14,110 nt of DNA from SOKP01 sp048887165. Lineage in GTDB: Archaea > Asgardarchaeota > Lokiarchaeia > Sigyniarchaeales > SOKP01. The translations under genes and the position numbers were made by a program. The stretch is taken from the NCBI GenBank assembly GCA_048887165.1, contig JBHLJZ010000101.1, positions 1 through 14,110 of the forward strand, in the 5' to 3' direction. Shown here in pieces: positions 1 to 7,484 of the stretch (positions within the stretch are counted from its first letter, which is position 1; the number at the start of each line of letters is the position of its first letter). Under the pieces are notes generated by a model that saw nothing but the letters and a program-made list of their open reading frames with translations, was not told the DNA's origin and did not search any database.

Positions 1-10
1 ATTTTTATCT

Positions 11-898
11 TTAAGTTTTCTTGCGATCCTTTTCTATAAGCGCTTTAGAAAATAAAGCGGCTCCAATAGCACCAGCAAGTTGTGGATCAATACTTGGCTC
101 CGGCGCTTTTAGGTTCAATTCATCTTCAAGTCTTTTAACAACTCCAATGTTTTTAGCGATTCCCCCTGTGATAGCAAACTTTTCTTCTATCCCAAGTCTC
201 AATAGTAATGTTACTACACGATGCGCCATAGCTGAGCAATAAGCCGCTAAAACCTTTTCTTTTGCCCATCCTTTTCTAAGTAATCCAACTGCTTCCGATT
301 TAGCAAATACTACACAAGTACTACTAACCGGCTCGGGTTCTTCGTCAACTTGTAAAGACATTTTTCCTACATCATTAATATGCACTTGAAGTAAATCTGC
401 AAACACTTCCATCCCTCTGCCTGTTCCTGCCGCACACTTGTCATTCATAAGAAAGGCTGTTACTTTACCTCGTTGATCACATCGTATTGCCTTACAATCT
501 TGTCCACCCATATCCAAAACAGTCCTTATCTCAGGTCCATAAATAAAATTAGCACCTCGCGCATGACAAGCAATCTCAGTGATTGCTCTTTTTGCGAAAG
601 GAACATTTACACGCCCATATCCTGTTCCAACAACATATTGAATTTTGTCTAAAGTTAAACCAGTGCCTTCAAGTGCCCAATCCATGGCGTTGTTTGCACT
701 GTCTGGACTATTACTTCCAGTACGCATACTTGAATAACAATATATTTCACCATCTACCATTATTACAGCTTGAGTGCTAACTGATCCAACATCCACCCCA
801 GCTGAAATGATATCTCCATCCTCCCAGCTTAAATCAGGAGTGGTATACCGAGATTCAGTCCATCTCCAATATTCCTTTTCTGAATCTGTATTTGACAT
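11..898 (-). CDS. bzdQ: Benzoyl-CoA reductase, Bzd-type ATPase/activator subunit Q
   Basis: This is one of the two ATP-hydrolysing electron-activation subunits of class I benzoyl-CoA reductase. It takes electrons from reduced ferredoxin and drives them, with ATP, into the active-site subunits. The 295-residue protein has the ASKHA fold signatures: phosphate-1 loop near residues 34-43 (GVDVGSVSTQ), phosphate-2 loop at 129-134 (DMGGQD) and adenosine motif near 244-250 (TGGIAKN). Cys155 (NDKCAAGTG) and Cys195 (SSTCVVFAKSE), about 40 residues apart, are the expected ligands of the [4Fe-4S] cluster bridging two ATPase subunits. The N-terminal stretch EYWRWTESRY and the short length fit BzdQ rather than Thauera-type BcrA, which is well over 400 residues. 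I chose the ATG at 898 because a GGAGG lies 8 bases upstream; the frame can also open at a TTG at 913. It is the last gene of the minus-strand run, 4 bases after bzdP. Assignment to P or Q rests on remembered family features. Confidence 0.88.
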   Translation of the reverse strand: MSNTDSEKEYWRWTESRYTTPDLSWEDGDIISAGVDVGSVSTQAVIMVDGEIYCYSSMRTGSNSPDSANNAMDWALEGTGLTLDKIQYVVGTGYGRVNVPFAKRAITEIACHARGANFIYGPEIRTVLDMGGQDCKAIRCDQRGKVTAFLMNDKCAAGTGRGMEVFADLLQVHINDVGKMSLQVDEEPEPVSSTCVVFAKSEAVGLLRKGWAKEKVLAAYCSAMAHRVVTLLLRLGIEEKFAITGGIAKNIGVVKRLEDELNLKAPEPSIDPQLAGAIGAALFSKALIEKDRKKT

Positions 899-902
899 AA
901 TA

Positions 903-1688
903 TCAGCCTCCAATTTTATCTTGTGCTATAAGTGCTGCTCCTAATGCACTTACATATTCTGGGGCAACAACATCGTTTGGTAATAAGAGGTCAAATCCTA
1001 AATTTCTTTTCATTGCATCTACAAATCCAATATTATTTGCAACGCCACCTATTAATGCTACATCTTGTTCAATACCTATTTGACGCACCATACTTGTATT
1101 TCTGTCGGCAATAGCATCATGGACAGCACGGATAATATCTTCTTTAAGTGTTTTTTGGTGTATTAACGAAACAACTTCAGATTCTGCAAAAATTGTACAT
1201 TGAGCGTTCATTGGAATTTGCTTTGTTGATTTTAAGGATAATTCTCCCATAGTTTCGATATCTACTTCCAGAGCTCTTGCCATAGCTTCGATAAAAGCAC
1301 CAGCTCCTGCCGCGCATTTCTCATTAATTCCAAAATCTTTAACTTTTCCATTTTCATCTAATTTTGCAACACGACCCTCTTCTGCGCCAATATCAATCAC
1401 TGTACGTGCTGATGGAAAAATAAAGTATGTTCCACGAGCATTAGCTGTTATTGTGGTAATATTATCATCTGCAAATCCAATTGCCTCCATCCCAGCACCT
1501 GTAGCAGTGATATGTTTAATATCATCACGGGATATTCCAGCTTTATCAATAGCATTGTTTAATGCTTGAAGCGCTGATTGTTCTTGATCAAATCCACTCA
1601 ATACTGATGCTTCAGATAAAATCTTTTCTTTATTTAAAATAATTATTTTAGTATTCTTAGAACCGCAATCAATTCCTGCTGATATCAT
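903..1688 (-). CDS. bzdP: Benzoyl-CoA reductase, ATPase/activator subunit P (BcrD-like)
   Basis: This is the second ATPase subunit of the class I benzoyl-CoA reductase and would pair with the BzdQ product. The 261-residue protein starts directly at the phosphate-1 loop (ISAGIDCGSKNTK, residues 2-14), lacking the roughly 30-residue leader seen in its partner. The phosphate-2 region reads DIGAEEGR at 99-106 and the adenosine motif is LIGGVANN near the C-terminus. Cys125 (NEKCAAGAG) and Cys164 (NAQCTIFAES), 39 residues apart, are the expected [4Fe-4S] ligands. The same fold is used by HgdC/CompA activators of 2-hydroxyacyl-CoA dehydratases, but the presence of two non-identical activators beside BcrB- and BcrC-like genes argues for benzoyl-CoA reductase. 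The ATG at 1688 has no clear Shine-Dalgarno. An 87-base AT-only-looking gap (1689-1775) separates it from bzdO, so an internal promoter is possible. Confidence 0.87.
   Translation of the reverse strand: MISAGIDCGSKNTKIIILNKEKILSEASVLSGFDQEQSALQALNNAIDKAGISRDDIKHITATGAGMEAIGFADDNITTITANARGTYFIFPSARTVIDIGAEEGRVAKLDENGKVKDFGINEKCAAGAGAFIEAMARALEVDIETMGELSLKSTKQIPMNAQCTIFAESEVVSLIHQKTLKEDIIRAVHDAIADRNTSMVRQIGIEQDVALIGGVANNIGFVDAMKRNLGFDLLLPNDVVAPEYVSALGAALIAQDKIGG
907..911 (-). promoter_or_regulatory. Ribosome binding site deciding the bzdQ start
   Basis: The minus strand reads GGAGG here, 8 bases before the ATG at 898. The motif lies inside the last codons of bzdP, just ahead of its TGA stop, so the two genes are probably translationally coupled. 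If translation began at the TTG at 913 this motif would fall inside the coding sequence, so the ATG is preferred. Confidence 0.7.
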
Positions 1689-1775
1689 AATTTATCATAT
1701 TTTTATATTATTTACTAAATTTTATTATAATTTCATTGTGTAATTAAAAAGTATCATATAATATTTGTAATTTGA

Positions 1776-3089
1776 TTATATTTTCATTTTTTCTATTCCT
1801 AATGATTCCATAAAAGCATCTACACGTTGCATTGTTCTTGCAAGATCGAATTCTCTTTCATCTCCCATGTTTCCTTCAAATGGCATTGTTGGAATTCCTG
1901 CTTTCTGAATCGCTAAACGATTTTCTGCGATTCCAAGGCTTAAACCTTCGCAACCCCTATTAAAATGTAGAAAAACTCCATCTAATTTCCATTCTTTTGC
2001 TATACGAATCATCATATCAGATTTAAGTTTTGGATGATAAAAATGTTGCCATTCTGGCTTACTAAGGTTCCAATCAGCAAGTGCTCGTAATGCTTCATCC
2101 CTATTAGTCAATTCTATGTCAGGAATAGTCTTTGGTCCCCATGTTCCGTCATCCTTTACTTCCCATAAACCGATAAGACCAAAAGTATAAAGACTTCCTA
2201 TTGAAACGCATCCATATTGTTCAAGATACCGAAATATCCTTAAAAATGCCCATGGTGGTTGAGTATCTGTCATAATTCGGCATTGTTCGTTTCCAACAGC
2301 TGCAATACCTCGAGCAACCCGATCTTTCACTTCAGGATATAATTCTTTTTCATAAAAATCTGCAGTCCATTGAGCTGATTTTCTCAAAGTACCGAGAACA
2401 TACAGTGAATACATTGATTTTTCATCCAAAGGAGCCGGGATTGCTTTATTTAGTTCACATATAGCAGACCAATAATGACAAGAACGAAATTCATTATAAA
2501 CTGCCTTAATTAATAACTCATCATCATATTCTCTTCCAGTAACATCTTCGAGAAACTTGATTCCATCATGCATCTGCCTCACAATATAATTAATCTTATG
2601 TTCTGTCCGTTCTTCATATGGTCCTACCGATACATCAATACTAAACATTGGAATTCCTCCTTCAAGATCACTTGCTACTTGATACCATTTTGCATGAGAA
2701 CAACAAATATGATCTTGCCATATAAAATCTGGTTTTGGGAATTCCTCGGAAAATTGTGGCCAAGCATATTTATTGATTAAAATTGATCCCCAATAATTTC
2801 GCATGTAGGAACAGAGATCTCGAGCAAATCCTCTCGCTTCAGTTGCCTCATGACATTCTAGAGCAAATTTATCATTAAATGCAATTGTTGCACCATATGG
2901 CTCTCCTGTTAAGGAATATACATCATCTCCCAAACCAGCAGGAATAGCATCGAAAGACCATGCTCCACCTACCCATCGAATTCCTCCTTTTTCATGAGCT
3001 TGAGCAAAGTCTTTATAATAATTTTCCCTTAGAGTTTTAGCTTTATTCCAACATTTTAATTGTTCTGTTAGGTATTTTGTTTCTACCAT
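1776..3089 (-). CDS. bzdO: Benzoyl-CoA reductase, active-site subunit O (BcrB-like)
   Basis: This is one of the two subunits that form the benzoyl-CoA binding and reduction site, where the aromatic ring is reduced to the cyclohexa-1,5-diene. The 437-residue protein is of BcrB/BzdO size and belongs to the BcrB/BcrC/HgdB family. Cysteines in family-typical places that could bind the Fe-S cluster are Cys93 (DLCSYMR), Cys129/Cys130 (DHICCSHAKW) and Cys380 (HFNRGCEGLS). The C-terminal block EGNMGDEREFD followed by RVDAFMESLG is the characteristic family ending. It starts 11 bases after the stop of bzdN, with AGGAGG overlapping that stop, so the two active-site subunits are probably made in equal amounts. 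No truncation or frameshift is seen. Paralogous dehydratases are the main alternative, but the full four-gene set makes benzoyl-CoA reductase much more likely. Confidence 0.88.
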   Translation of the reverse strand: MVETKYLTEQLKCWNKAKTLRENYYKDFAQAHEKGGIRWVGGAWSFDAIPAGLGDDVYSLTGEPYGATIAFNDKFALECHEATEARGFARDLCSYMRNYWGSILINKYAWPQFSEEFPKPDFIWQDHICCSHAKWYQVASDLEGGIPMFSIDVSVGPYEERTEHKINYIVRQMHDGIKFLEDVTGREYDDELLIKAVYNEFRSCHYWSAICELNKAIPAPLDEKSMYSLYVLGTLRKSAQWTADFYEKELYPEVKDRVARGIAAVGNEQCRIMTDTQPPWAFLRIFRYLEQYGCVSIGSLYTFGLIGLWEVKDDGTWGPKTIPDIELTNRDEALRALADWNLSKPEWQHFYHPKLKSDMMIRIAKEWKLDGVFLHFNRGCEGLSLGIAENRLAIQKAGIPTMPFEGNMGDEREFDLARTMQRVDAFMESLGIEKMKI

Positions 3090-3096
3090 TTTGAAT

Positions 3097-3102
3097 CCTC
3101 CT
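3097..3102 (-). promoter_or_regulatory. Strong ribosome binding site of bzdO
   Basis: AGGAGG on the minus strand lies 7 bases before the bzdO ATG and overlaps the TAG stop of bzdN. This indicates translational coupling of the two active-site subunits. Confidence 0.7.
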
Positions 3103-4225
3103 AAAAAAGATCTTCCTCTCTAATTATTTCTAAAAACGCCTCTACTCGAGTTTTAAATTGGCCAATTGGCACAGTTACATCAAATTCAAGGAATATCGTA
3201 GGAATACCTAAATCATTCTCGAGAGCTTCCTTGATGGCAGGAGTATCCAACTCGTGTGGATCGCAGAATTTCATCTGCATTACGATAGCTCCTTGAACAT
3301 CATAATCTTTTGCTAATTTTATAATATGATCAAGTCTAGTTCGATTAGGCCAGTCTTTACTTGGACATGGTATACGTTTTACATACCTTTCCGCAATTGA
3401 AGCTAATGCATCCCCATTTGTGTTTACTTCCTCATAAAAATATCGAGTACCAGTACAATGTTCATCAATAACGATTCTTGCCCCTAAATTTTCAACCATT
3501 GCAACAAATTCAGTATCATCATCTTCAGAGCCTAATATCATTAGGCGTTCACCTGGTTCATCTAAACTTCTTGAAGGAAGTTTATGCAAAAGTTCTTCTA
3601 AAGCCTTGTTATGTTCTCGCTTATCAGTCATTTGAGAAGATACAACCATAAGCATTGCTTCGAGACCCGTCAATGGTGGATTTGGTTGTTTTCTAAGCTC
3701 GTAAACCTGTTGTAAAAGACGTCGATTGGTATTCATAATCTCGATACCTCGTTTGAGGTCATCTTCTGTTATTTGCTTTCCTGTCCATTCTTCTACTGCT
3801 TTTTTAAATTCTTTTAACTCTTCTGTTAAATAAGAAACAGCATGAGGGCTTTGAACGTGCATAGGATGGGGTAAATAATATTTAAAATCCACAGGTATAT
3901 GGAGATCCCAACTCGTAAAAGCTTGTCTAATATGGAGACAACTTTGGGCTATTGTAATTCCATCAAGATATTCAAATCTACCCTTTAATCCTTGTGCTAA
4001 ACAATCACGACAAAATGGGCAAAACATAGCAAAGATGTGCGGTTCAGAGACATCCTGTGGCTCATGGCTTCCTAATATCCTTACTGGCAGAATATTTGCA
4101 GCATAAAGTATCTCTTCCGGTACATAAGTACAGAAAGTTCCTATTACTTTCCCACCAGTACGTTCTTTCCATTTTTTCGCATAATCATGTCGGTTTTCAT
4201 ACCAATCTTTAAATTGATCAAACAT
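3101..4225 (-). CDS. bzdN: Benzoyl-CoA reductase, active-site subunit N (BcrC-like)
   Basis: This is the partner of BzdO in the active-site half of class I benzoyl-CoA reductase. With the start used here it has 374 residues. Family features include the N-terminal FDQFKDWYENRHDYAKKWK and GTFCTYVPEEILYAANILPVRI near 29-50. A cysteine-rich segment follows at 68-76 (FCPFCRDCL), and the MKFCDPHE motif containing Cys321 is a BcrC/HgdB hallmark. The sequence ends with LEFDVTVPIGQFKTRVEAFLE. Cys32, one of Cys69/72/75, and Cys321 are candidate cluster ligands. The frame opens at an ATG at 4240, but I prefer the ATG at 4225: a GGAG lies 9 bases upstream of it, and a TATA-like stretch at about 4253-4268 would put the transcript start near or inside the longer form. 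The gene is followed directly by bzdO and preceded by a 113-base gap to had. Confidence 0.88.
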   Translation of the reverse strand: MFDQFKDWYENRHDYAKKWKERTGGKVIGTFCTYVPEEILYAANILPVRILGSHEPQDVSEPHIFAMFCPFCRDCLAQGLKGRFEYLDGITIAQSCLHIRQAFTSWDLHIPVDFKYYLPHPMHVQSPHAVSYLTEELKEFKKAVEEWTGKQITEDDLKRGIEIMNTNRRLLQQVYELRKQPNPPLTGLEAMLMVVSSQMTDKREHNKALEELLHKLPSRSLDEPGERLMILGSEDDDTEFVAMVENLGARIVIDEHCTGTRYFYEEVNTNGDALASIAERYVKRIPCPSKDWPNRTRLDHIIKLAKDYDVQGAIVMQMKFCDPHELDTPAIKEALENDLGIPTIFLEFDVTVPIGQFKTRVEAFLEIIREEDLF

Positions 4226-4252
4226 ACTTATTATCTCCATTTATATTAATGC

Positions 4253-4268
4253 TTTAATATTTATCATA
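4253..4268 (-). promoter_or_regulatory. Possible TATA element in front of bzdN
   Basis: The minus strand carries an AT-rich run containing ATAAATATTAAA about 28-43 bases before the preferred bzdN start at 4225. This is the distance expected for an archaeal TATA box with a short leader. The whole gap is AT-rich, so a chance match is likely enough to keep this tentative. Confidence 0.25.
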
Positions 4269-4338
4269 ATTAACCATTTAATTCAAATATCCCCGTTATT
4301 CATACTAAGTAAAAAATAAATTAAAATTTTATTAACCT

Positions 4339-5385
4339 CTATTTTTGGCATAATATAATAATTCTAATTCCTTCACCTTGACGCATAACATCGAAAGCTT
4401 CATTTATTTCTGAAAGGGGAAATTCATGTGTAATTAGTGGCTTTAGCTGGAGTGAACCATTTTTAACTAAATTAATTATGTTTGGATAATCTACTGGACG
4501 ACAGCCAAGGCTTCCGAATATTTCCATCTCCCGAAACATTACACGCCCTATATCGAAATCATCCCAACGTTTTGGTGAATATCCCACAGCAATCAATCGA
4601 CCACCAGTTCTTAAGCTATTAAATGCTTGTTTCATAGTAATAGGATTTCCAATTGCCTCGAACGCAATATCAGCTCCTCCTCCCGTAATTTTTCTAATAG
4701 TTCCTATTATCTCTCTTTCATCCATATCTTTCGCTAAAATTGTTTCTACAGCTCCAATTTGCTTAGCAACTTCTAATTTTTTGGGAACTATATCAACTGC
4801 GATAGGTAAACCACCAGCAGCTTTTATATTTTGAACCACATTTAATCCAATGCCGCCACAACCTATAACCACTGCCCAGTCACCCGGTCTTACTTGACCT
4901 CGATTTTTAACAGCGTGATATGGAGTAGAAATAGCATCTGAAATAATACAACTTTCTTTTAATGGCATTTCGGAAGGAAGATGAACAACATCTTTTATAG
5001 GGACCTTAATTTGTTCAGCAAAACCACCATCAATATGATTACCAAGCATTATCTGATTAAGGCAAATATTTTCTCTCCCATTTCTACAATTAACACAGTA
5101 ACCACAGGAGAGTACAGCAGGGATAATAACATGATCACCTTCTTTGAAGGTAGTTACATCATCACTAACTTCTTTAATACGCCCAGATATCTCATGACCT
5201 AATATAAGAGGTGGTTGCTTAACAGTTGGTACTCCATGTTCTAAATATCCAAAATCAGTATGACAGACACCACATGCTTCTATTTCTATTATAGTTTGAC
5301 CTAACTCACCAGAAATGTTCGGATTCGGATAATTATCATCTAATTTTAAAGGTTCTTTGACCTTTTCAAAAACGGCTGCTTTCAA
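4339..5385 (-). CDS. had: 6-hydroxycyclohex-1-ene-1-carbonyl-CoA dehydrogenase
   Basis: This zinc-dependent alcohol dehydrogenase probably oxidises the 6-hydroxy intermediate made by Dch to 6-oxocyclohex-1-ene-1-carbonyl-CoA with NAD+. The 348-residue protein is a complete medium-chain dehydrogenase. The catalytic zinc site has Cys41-His42 (GVCHTD) and His64-Glu65 (GHE). The structural zinc site has Cys94, Cys97, Cys100 and Cys108. The nucleotide loop is GCGGIG at 175-180, and Asp198 at the end of the following strand suggests NAD+ over NADP+. General alcohol dehydrogenases share these motifs; the specific assignment comes from its place between dch and the reductase genes and from overall resemblance to the dearomatising family. 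The ATG at 5385 has an AGGA 6 bases upstream. A good TATA-like element lies about 35 bases before the start, so it may also begin its own transcript. Confidence 0.83.
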   Translation of the reverse strand: MKAAVFEKVKEPLKLDDNYPNPNISGELGQTIIEIEACGVCHTDFGYLEHGVPTVKQPPLILGHEISGRIKEVSDDVTTFKEGDHVIIPAVLSCGYCVNCRNGRENICLNQIMLGNHIDGGFAEQIKVPIKDVVHLPSEMPLKESCIISDAISTPYHAVKNRGQVRPGDWAVVIGCGGIGLNVVQNIKAAGGLPIAVDIVPKKLEVAKQIGAVETILAKDMDEREIIGTIRKITGGGADIAFEAIGNPITMKQAFNSLRTGGRLIAVGYSPKRWDDFDIGRVMFREMEIFGSLGCRPVDYPNIINLVKNGSLQLKPLITHEFPLSEINEAFDVMRQGEGIRIIILCQK

Positions 5386-5417
5386 TTTAAATTCCTACAT
5401 TTTGTTTTATTTTTATT

Positions 5418-5427
5418 ATAATATAAA
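5418..5427 (-). promoter_or_regulatory. Possible internal archaeal promoter for had and the bzd genes
   Basis: The minus strand reads TTTATATTAT 33-42 bases before the had ATG. Transcription starting about 25 bases downstream would leave a short leader that still contains the AGGA ribosome site. The spacing fits an archaeal TATA box, but the surrounding gap is AT-rich. Confidence 0.33.
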
Positions 5428-5453
5428 CCTAATTCTTATTAAATTTAAGAAAA

Positions 5454-6221
5454 TTAACGATTCTGCCAATTGGGTGAACGTTTCTCTAAGAATGCTTGTA
5501 AACCTTCATTCGCATCATATGTAGACATTAGTTCTTTAAGATAAAATTCTTCAATTTCATCTAATTTAGTTTCAAAATCGATTCCTAAAGCTTTTATAAA
5601 TGCCTTTTTGGTGTATTGTAAAACAATTGTACTTTTTTCATCCAATGATTCAATAAATCTTCTAAACTCTTGTTCATATGATTCAGCTGGGAAGATATGA
5701 TTTGAAATTCCAAGGCTATGAGCCTCCTTTGCATCGATTATTTCTCCTAACATGATAAGCTCAAAAGCTTTTTTAGTGCCTATGATTTGGGGTAATGCTA
5801 AAACAGCAATCGGGGGAAAGACTCCTACTTTAATTTCTGGTTGACCAAATTTTGCTTTATCTGAGGTAAGTACAATATCACAGAATATAGCAATTTCACA
5901 TCCTCCACCCAGAGCAGCTCCTTTAATGCTTGCTATCGTTGGACATTTTAGTTTATTGATCTTTCTGAAAATACTATGAAACTCCTTAATCATCAATGGA
6001 GCTTTATCCCCAATATGATCTCCTATATCAACTCCTGCGGAAAATGCCTTTCCGTTATGATCAAATACAACAGCTTTTAAAGATTCATCTTTAATAAAAT
6101 CGTCAAGAGCGTTATTAATTTGTTCCATCATAGCTATTGTTAATATATTTAACGGACCATTGTTGAATATAATCTTTCCAAAATTATTGGCTTTTTCAAC
6201 TATAATTAAACTATTTGTCAA
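5454..6221 (-). CDS. dch: Cyclohexa-1,5-diene-1-carbonyl-CoA hydratase
   Basis: This crotonase-family enzyme adds water to the diene made by benzoyl-CoA reductase, giving 6-hydroxycyclohex-1-ene-1-carbonyl-CoA. The 255-residue length is normal for the family. Oxyanion-hole segments are AFSAGVDI (59-66) and GAALGGGCEIA (101-111), and Glu109 and Glu129 sit where crotonases carry acidic residues. The segment FGQPEIKVGVFPPIA (125-139) is typical of the dienoyl-CoA hydratase branch. The ending AFLEKRSPNW is the usual crotonase tail. The start is a TTG at 6221: an in-frame TGA lies only 9 bases upstream and any later start would remove the first strand, so the rare start looks real. It lies between had and oah in pathway order. 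A generic enoyl-CoA hydratase is the alternative. Confidence 0.83.
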   Translation of the reverse strand: MTNSLIIVEKANNFGKIIFNNGPLNILTIAMMEQINNALDDFIKDESLKAVVFDHNGKAFSAGVDIGDHIGDKAPLMIKEFHSIFRKINKLKCPTIASIKGAALGGGCEIAIFCDIVLTSDKAKFGQPEIKVGVFPPIAVLALPQIIGTKKAFELIMLGEIIDAKEAHSLGISNHIFPAESYEQEFRRFIESLDEKSTIVLQYTKKAFIKALGIDFETKLDEIEEFYLKELMSTYDANEGLQAFLEKRSPNWQNR

Positions 6222-6297
6222 TCTACTTCATCCAATATGGCTATTTATTTCTATTAAATTACTATTACCTATTTATTATTTGAAAAAAATTTGTCAT

Positions 6298-7254
6298 TTA
6301 GAGTTTAGAACCACAATTACCACAAAACTTGAAGTCAGAAGGTATGCTTTTAGCATTGCATGAAGGACATGTTATAGATGGTGGCCCCCATAAAAATTCA
6401 GGATGCGGACTTTCTCGTACACCTCGATAGTTTGGAGGGCGTTTTTCTACAAATGCTGACATTCCTTCAAGTGGTTCCCATGAAGCATAATGAATTGATA
6501 ACCAATCTTTTGCGTGTCCAATTGTTTGATGCCATACAAGATCTTTCCAGAAATTTACCTGTTGTTTCGTATATCTCATACATTCTGGAAATTTATCAAT
6601 AAGTTTCTGACAATATTTATCAACTTCATCATCTATTTCATGATAGGTTACAACTGAATTAACTAAACCCCATTCTAAAGCTTTTTCTGCCGAGATGGGT
6701 TCGCATAGATATAAAATCTCTCTTGCACGGCGATCACCAACAATGATTGGTAACCATTGAGTCGCTCCTCCGCATGCTACAGATCCTACCCTTGTTCCTA
6801 CTTGTCTGATTGTAGCATGGTCTGCTGCTACTGCTAAATCACAAGCCATTTGCCATTCATTACCTCCTCCTGCAACAATGCCATTGATTCTTGCTATCGT
6901 AGGTTTACCAATGTTACGGAATACATCATGCGCTTCTTGAAAAATACACATCCATTTCCAATATTCAGCAGGTTGGATGGTAAATCTTTCTCTATACTCT
7001 TTTACATCTCCCCCTGTGCAAAAAGCTTTATCACCTGCGCCTGTTAAGATTATGACTGCTACTTTATTATCCCATGCAGCATCATGAAAAGCTTCAATCA
7101 TTTCCATTAGAGTAAGGGTTGAATAAGCATTATATACTTCAGGACGATTAATTGTGACTGTTGCCTTCCAATCTTTTTTTTCATAAATTATTTCTTTAAA
7201 ATCAAATTCTTTTGGGTCCTTAGGAGTGAAGTTTGGTTCTTTTGTATAAGTCAA
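6298..7254 (-). CDS. oah: 6-oxocyclohex-1-ene-1-carbonyl-CoA hydrolase with C-terminal zinc ribbon
   Basis: This crotonase-superfamily enzyme hydrates and opens the ring of 6-oxocyclohex-1-ene-1-carbonyl-CoA, giving 3-hydroxypimelyl-CoA. Family-specific segments are FCTGGDVKEY (78-87), the oxyanion-hole run GGGNEWQMACDLAVAADHA (129-147) and VGSVACGGATQWLP (156-169). After the crotonase tail AFVEKRPPNYRGVR (267-280) an extra module has Cys296, Cys299, Cys311 and Cys314 in CPSC and CGNCG pairs: a short zinc ribbon, unlike the tail I remember for bacterial Oah/BamA. The frame opens at a TTG at 7323, but the first 23 residues are a lysine- and isoleucine-rich translation of AT-rich leader. I prefer the TTG at 7254, preceded by AGAAGTGAT, which pairs with the archaeal 16S tail; this gives 318 residues. 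It is the first gene of the minus-strand run. Confidence 0.87.
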   Translation of the reverse strand: MTYTKEPNFTPKDPKEFDFKEIIYEKKDWKATVTINRPEVYNAYSTLTLMEMIEAFHDAAWDNKVAVIILTGAGDKAFCTGGDVKEYRERFTIQPAEYWKWMCIFQEAHDVFRNIGKPTIARINGIVAGGGNEWQMACDLAVAADHATIRQVGTRVGSVACGGATQWLPIIVGDRRAREILYLCEPISAEKALEWGLVNSVVTYHEIDDEVDKYCQKLIDKFPECMRYTKQQVNFWKDLVWHQTIGHAKDWLSIHYASWEPLEGMSAFVEKRPPNYRGVRESPHPEFLWGPPSITCPSCNAKSIPSDFKFCGNCGSKL

Positions 7255-7258
7255 TATA

Positions 7259-7267
7259 ATCACTTCT
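7259..7267 (-). promoter_or_regulatory. Ribosome binding site deciding the oah start
   Basis: The minus strand reads AGAAGTGAT followed by 4 bases and TTG. It is close to the full complement of an archaeal 16S 3' tail (AGGAGGTGAT). The same AAGTGAT-plus-4 geometry precedes the gene at 13632. It supports a TTG start at 7254 rather than the longer frame. Confidence 0.5.
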
Positions 7268-7323
7268 ATACTTATTTTTTTGATTTCTTTTATTTTTATT
7301 ACTATTCTTAGATAATTTTCCAA

Positions 7324-7484
7324 TTAAATTTAAAATTTGTTAATAGAAAACGTATGGTGGGAATAAAATTCCATTAAAAGCAAAATTTTGAAGAATTATA
7401 AAAAAGAGTAATATTTAAACTAAACATTATAATTATATCTATTGTAGATTCGAGTAAGAAAATTGTATTTGGGAAGGAATAACT
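7324..7484. promoter_or_regulatory. Divergent control region between the two gene blocks
   Basis: This 161-base AT-rich gap lies upstream of both oah (minus) and the small gene at 7485 (plus), so it should hold both promoters. TATA-like candidates are TTTTAAATTTAA on the minus strand near 7325-7336 and TATAATTATATC on the plus strand near 7429-7440. An inverted repeat GGAAT-AAA-ATTCC at 7360-7372 lies in the only part of the gap that is less AT-rich and could be an operator. No regulator gene is present in the window. Confidence 0.4.

Noticed and set aside
899..913. TTG start for bzdQ five codons upstream
   Set aside because: It would place the GGAGG ribosome site inside the coding sequence and increase the overlap with bzdP.
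1776..4225. Calling the N/O pair a 2-hydroxyglutaryl-CoA dehydratase
   Set aside because: Two distinct ATPase subunits and the adjacent dch, had and oah genes point to benzoyl-CoA reductase.
7255..7323. 23-residue N-terminal extension of Oah
   Set aside because: It would start at a TTG without a ribosome site and encodes an AT-driven run of Ile, Lys and Val. The TTG at 7254 has a good Shine-Dalgarno-like sequence.
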